DNA of 64,000 bases from Echiichthys vipera (taxonomy: Eukaryota; Chordata; Actinopteri; Perciformes; Trachinidae), in the NCBI GenBank assembly GCA_963691815.1, contig OY829646.1, positions 26,446,438 to 26,510,437 of the forward strand. Reading direction: 5' to 3'. Shown here in pieces: positions 45,960 to 64,000 of the stretch. A program made the translations under genes and the position numbers. Below the pieces are notes generated by a model. That model did not search any database and was not told where the DNA came from. It saw only the letters and a list, made by a program, of their open reading frames with translations. How positions within the stretch are numbered: position 1 is the stretch's first letter; each line of letters begins with the position of its first letter.

Positions 45960-47657
45960 AGTATTGTTCAAAGTTTAAAATGTATTTCCATCTGCGCTGT
46001 TAAGTCTATTCCTGGTATTTTCCAAACCACACTTGTGTTGCATACTGGATCACCACTTATTGTGACATCACAAAATGATCCTCTACTTAAACTTACTATT
46101 TTTACAGGTGTTGAACAAAGATTAAAGCTGAGCACACAGAAACTACAGCAGGACACTTTGCACACACGTCACTCTGCAGTGAAGCTCAAACACCCAAGAG
46201 AAGAAACAAGAAGCAAAACTAAAGTTTGTGTCGAGGTTGACTTAAAAGAAAAACTTATATAGCAATAAAAAAAAAAGATTGAGAGAAATATACATGCACA
46301 TACAAGAATAAGAGAGCAAGATGCTGTGTCATGTGTGACCACCAGATGGTGCCCAATACCAACAAATGACAAGAAAGACACTGATCACTTTTTTCTTTTC
46401 TCTTCTAATTGCAAATCTAAAAATATATATATATTAAAATATATGACTACGATTATTATTATTAGCCTGTTTCTGTTGTTGATGGTATTATTATTATTAC
46501 TATTATTAGCCTATTATTATGTCTTATTGTATTAAACCATATGCATTTTGTAGCCTTTTATACTTTGACTAAATTTGGTCTGCAGAAGGATAGTTGACAT
46601 ATCCTTGCAACCTCATGAAATATTAAAAACAAAAATACTTCCATAATGTTGTGCATGCTTCTGTGGAAAGACGTGGTTGTCGATGGGGGAGAAAATGGGC
46701 TTAAATTATTGATGGATTCCTACGTTGAGCAGAGGAGCTTGTTGGAGGGGGGAATCCACTCCTACTCTTTTGGTTTCCATAGCACCGCCCTCAGGAGAGC
46801 TGCAGCTTTCACATATGGGGTTGAATGTCATTGTTTTGTTTAAAATACTTTTTAAGCCTGAAATATCACATAAAATATGTAATCGACATATGTAGAGTTG
46901 GGTTTTATCTCGCATTTATGCTGCGACATAAAGCGACAGGTTGAACTAAGAACACATTCCCTCCTCTCCCCCACCCCAATGTTTTATGAAACGACTCATT
47001 ACACAGAGTCGTATATATATTTATGCATTGGCATGTTATACTTTGGCTCAGGCTTGCATGTGTGCTGTGCAGCTGGCCAGATGTTGGACGCGGAGCTGCT
47101 GTCGCTGACCTCGGTGCTGAACACGACGTCAGATGAACCTGCGCGCACCACAGGAGACACGAAACAGCCTCACGCCCTCTTTGATTTATTGAAGCTTCTC
47201 CAAAACACCCACTTCTGCTTTCTCAACTTTGAGTTTTTTTGTAATTTTTCCATTCATTCTCTCTCTCCTCTTGTTTTTTTTTTTATTCCGGTCAGATCCA
47301 TAACAGATCCACTACGCTGTCTAGCAATTTCACTCCTGTTTCGTTTGCCTTCGTGATGGCACTTGGCGCGGCTCTACTGTACGCCAGGCAGGAGATGAGC
47401 TGCTGGTGGATGGAGGCGCACTGATCGTTTGATTCCTCTTGTTTTTTTTTGTTTGTTTTGTTTTTTTGCGCTTCAGCTCTCTCATTGTGAAAATTAGACG
47501 CGTCTTTTGGATCGCAGCCTCTCTGGACTCGCATTTTATTACAACTTCGTTTCGTTTGTTTTCCTTGCAGCCGCTGCAGTCGGCCATCCTGCGCTGTAAC
47601 ATGACGATTAAGCAGTAATATAACAGTAAGAAATAGGCCTACACGTAGAAACTGGAT
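45960..47657 (+). promoter_or_regulatory. slc17a6: slc17a6 upstream region, probable promoter and 5'UTR
   Basis: 47000-47657 is more GC-rich with CpGs. A TATA-like tatatatatttatgcat sits at 47011-47027, followed by E-boxes CAGCTG (47070-47075) and CAGATG (47078-47083, 47130-47135), the class used by proneural bHLH factors, and a CRE-like gacgtca (47125-47131). An in-frame TAG at 47646 precedes the start codon. Position of the transcription start is unknown; 45960-47000 shows nothing recognisable. Confidence 0.35.
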
Positions 47658-61343
<13,686 letters not shown>

Positions 61344-61900
61344 ACCAAACATACATTCAATGACACATGAGTAGACTTATTTTCCTGAGTGTGCATCAGT
61401 TTAGTCAAAAAATATCAGTAAATGAGAAACATGAAAAACTACAATCCATCGTTGTGTTTTGCACAAATCCTAAAAAAAGAAATAATCTAAAAAAGTATCA
61501 ACTTAATGTTAAAATTCAAAGATATTTGAGTAATAGAGGTGTAGCACATATCGAATTGGAAGTCTGTAAATGTCTTATTATGCATAATAGATATATTCAT
61601 TTGGAGTGCAATTGTAAATGTGAACATTTTTATTGCATCAGTCGAGGCTTCCTGACCACACTGAAACCTGTAGGGTTACATAGAAGCTGCCCGTCAGAGC
61701 CCACCCCTTAGTTATCAAATCAACTACAGTACAGCGTCATACAAGCCAGCCATTACAGTGTATAGATATGTCACTGCACAGCATTGTAAACAGAAACTAG
61801 ACACTCTGATATAGATTGTACTGTATCTCTCTTGAATGCACTCCGAGTAGTGTGTTTTAATGCACAATATGATGACTTTTGTTTTCTTATCACCGGCTTC

Positions 61901-61919
61901 TGTGTGTGTGTGTGTGTGT

Positions 61920-61973
<54 letters not shown>
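61901..61973. repeat. (TG)n microsatellite
   Basis: 73 bp TG with one TA interruption, 557 bp after the slc17a6 stop. Confidence 0.95.
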
Positions 61974-61977
<4 letters not shown>

Positions 61978-62600
61978 GTCCTTAACATATGTAAGTGACC
62001 TGGTGTAGAGATTTGAGTGGCATATAATGACTTGTGATGAGCATTTGGTTACACTTGCATATAAGGTGTGTGTCTCATGTTTGCTACATGTTATCCATGT
62101 TGTACCTCTGCAGTTGAGCATTTGAGTTTAGCCTTTTTAACCCGTCGCAACTCAGCAGTGTAGTGCAGGAGTAAGCCATTCTCATTATTATACTCACCAT
62201 TACTGTCATAAGTCGAGTCCTATCCCTGCATTGTTAAAAGTTTTATCTTACATAAAACATATATATCTCAGAGATAACTAGAGAGTAAAGATGTATAAGA
62301 GTTTATAGATTAAATTTAGAGCAAGAGATTCTTGGTCATATGATCTTATGAAGGGTTTGTGCAATGCAAAGACTTTGGGAAACTACAGATTCGCCTGTAT
62401 AAGTATGACAGTCTTATATTAGAGCAGCAAACCTAATAATGTTTAATGAGAAGGCAGAGAGATAAATATTTAAAATATTGTAAAAGATGGATACATGATT
62501 AAATGGAACAGAGAGTAATTTAAAAGTTAAATCCCCTGGAAAACGCAGTATTTCTATGTAATATGAAATATTCATGACTTAAAAAAGAACCAATCAAAGT

Positions 62601-63036
62601 TTAAAGGAGACATATTATGCTCATTTTTGGGTTCATACTTACGCACGCATTTTAGGTTTCTACTAGAACAGGTTTACATGCTTTAACTTAAAAAAAACAC
62701 GTGACTTTTCTCATACTGTCTGTCTGAATATACCTGTAGTCACCCTCTGTCTGAATCACTCTGATTTAGTGCCTGTCTCTTTAAGCCCCCCTCCTGAAAA
62801 AACCTCAGTCTGCTCTCATTGGGGACCATATATTCTAATGAGCCTGCATGTGAGTGCAGGAAGGGGAGCGAAATCTGATTGGCTTGCTGAATACCATGTT
62901 TTCTGATCTAGGAAGCCAACGAAAACAACCGACCGGGTTGTTATTTCACAGTTTGTAGGTCAGTAGTACTCCAGATAGCCTAATGTATGTGCACAATCAA
63001 CGAAAACATGGGTTTATCATGATATGTCCCCTTTAA
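62601..63036. mobile_element. TTAA-flanked MITE, 436 bp
   Basis: Left ttaaaggagacatattatg and right catgatatgtcccctttaa are inverted repeats bounded by TTAA on both sides (62601-62604, 63033-63036), the piggyBac-type target. The interior (gttcatactt...tttctactagaacaggttta) is a repeat very common in percomorph genomes. Confidence 0.8.
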
Positions 63037-64000
63037 GGGTCGTTTTCAAAGCCTTTAAAACTACAGGGAGAAAAGTTTGAAATAACAAATTACTTTATAA
63101 AAGTTGAAGTGAACATTCCCAGACAAGTATTCGAATGTTTACATAAATGTATACCTTGATTAAAGTTCACCGAAACAGAAGATTTCTATTCACAGTTATA
63201 GAGGAGATGCAGCAGAAGGGGCAATCACAAATGAGTGCAATTTGGACAAACTTCTATTTGTCCATTTCCATTGGTTAATGGAAGTGAGATGAGACATTTT
63301 ATGATTTATTCTAATGTATAATGTAACGACCTGTCCATGAAAAGTGTTTTAGGCTCCAGAAAGAACAAGAAAACACACCTCCACAATCTGTTTTGTCTTC
63401 ACTCTGCACTAACACTGATACGGTCTGAAGGGGGGCAGTTTTGTTTAATTTGTCACTTGTCTGCAGCGACCTTAAATCAGCACTTCACAATATAGATGTG
63501 TGTGGATGTGTATTTATGCATGGAACAAAGTGAAACTCGTAGTATGTCTTTTTTCTTTTCTTTCAAACTTATCTGTCTTTGTCTCAGAAACTGTTACTGA
63601 TGCTTCAATTTCTTTGCACAATTAACCAAAGGTGAAGAGCAGAGCTGGGTTTTAGCCGGAAGTCAAATATTTTTTAAGGGAGTATAGACCATCAGCAGGG
63701 AGGTTCAGGCGTACGGACCCCAAGTGTGCAGGTGGCACCAAAACATAACTCAGTGTACAAAGCAATAAATCCATAGTAACAGTTCTGGTCAAAATGTCAT
63801 GAACAGTCATTTTGTAATGTATGTTTTTTAAGCATTGGTTTAAGAGTCGTGTTTTTTTGTGATAACAAATGTAGAAAATAACTTGTAAAGAAAAAAATAG
63901 AAATATATGTATGAAAAATATAGTAATAGAGTCCAACACAAACATCTTTGACAAGGAGTTTGTGTCGGGGCTGCTCACCAGATGAGAATGATAAAAAAGA

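Larger units (their letters stand above)
61344..64000 (+). other. slc17a6: Probable slc17a6 3'UTR and downstream flank
   Basis: AT-rich with no supported ORF. Candidate poly(A) signals are ATTAAA at 63159-63164 and AATAAA at 63764-63769. Contains a TG tract (61901-61973) and a MITE (62601-63036). The transcript end is uncertain. Confidence 0.4.

Noticed and set aside
63652..63978. 108-codon minus-strand frame at the right edge
   Set aside because: No recognisable domain, AT-rich, in the probable 3' flank. I found no sign of fancf, the next gene expected from human order.

Overview
The window is vertebrate nuclear DNA, almost certainly from a teleost fish and probably a percomorph. It is AT-rich, full of microsatellites and teleost-type repeats, and its genes are split into many short exons with GT-AG introns. 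No prokaryotic, viral or CRISPR-like system is visible. The three host genes were rebuilt by following splice sites, codon phase and protein-family similarity.

Layout. (1) Minus strand, 6853-12484: the first two coding exons of an immunoglobulin-superfamily receptor, best matching IGDCC3 (PUNC). They encode a signal peptide and the first Ig domain. The rest of the gene lies beyond the left edge, and positions 1-6852 are part of its intron 2. (2) A 7.2 kb head-to-head intergenic region (12485-19711) holds a promoter-proximal (CT)n/(CA)n tract, an 88-bp-arm foldback element, a 449-bp hAT-like element with 8-bp target-site duplication, and several retroposon 3' ends. (3) Plus strand, 19712-41592: a complete anoctamin-5 gene (ano5), 20 coding exons, 905 codons plus stop, with the five acidic Ca2+-site residues conserved. 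(4) A 6 kb gap (41593-47657) with the likely ano5 3'UTR, a dead Tc1/mariner transposon and the slc17a6 upstream region. (5) Plus strand, 47658-61343: a complete vesicular glutamate transporter gene (slc17a6, VGLUT2), 12 coding exons, 581 codons plus stop, with the known transport residues conserved. (6) 61344-64000: probable slc17a6 3'UTR and flank, carrying a TTAA-flanked MITE.

How the genes relate. ano5 next to slc17a6 in the same orientation matches the human 11p14.3 order. IGDCC3 lies on human chromosome 15, so its position head-to-head with ano5 reflects a fish-lineage arrangement. The products act in separate processes: a cell-surface Ig receptor, a Ca2+-regulated TMEM16 membrane protein of muscle and bone, and synaptic-vesicle glutamate loading. 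I see no sign of a joint system.

The points most worth a second look are a possible unannotated 45-nt in-frame cassette exon in ano5 intron 1, TG microsatellites abutting splice acceptors in ano5 and slc17a6, nested transposon insertions dated by their target duplications, and a long double inverted-repeat element in slc17a6 intron 3.
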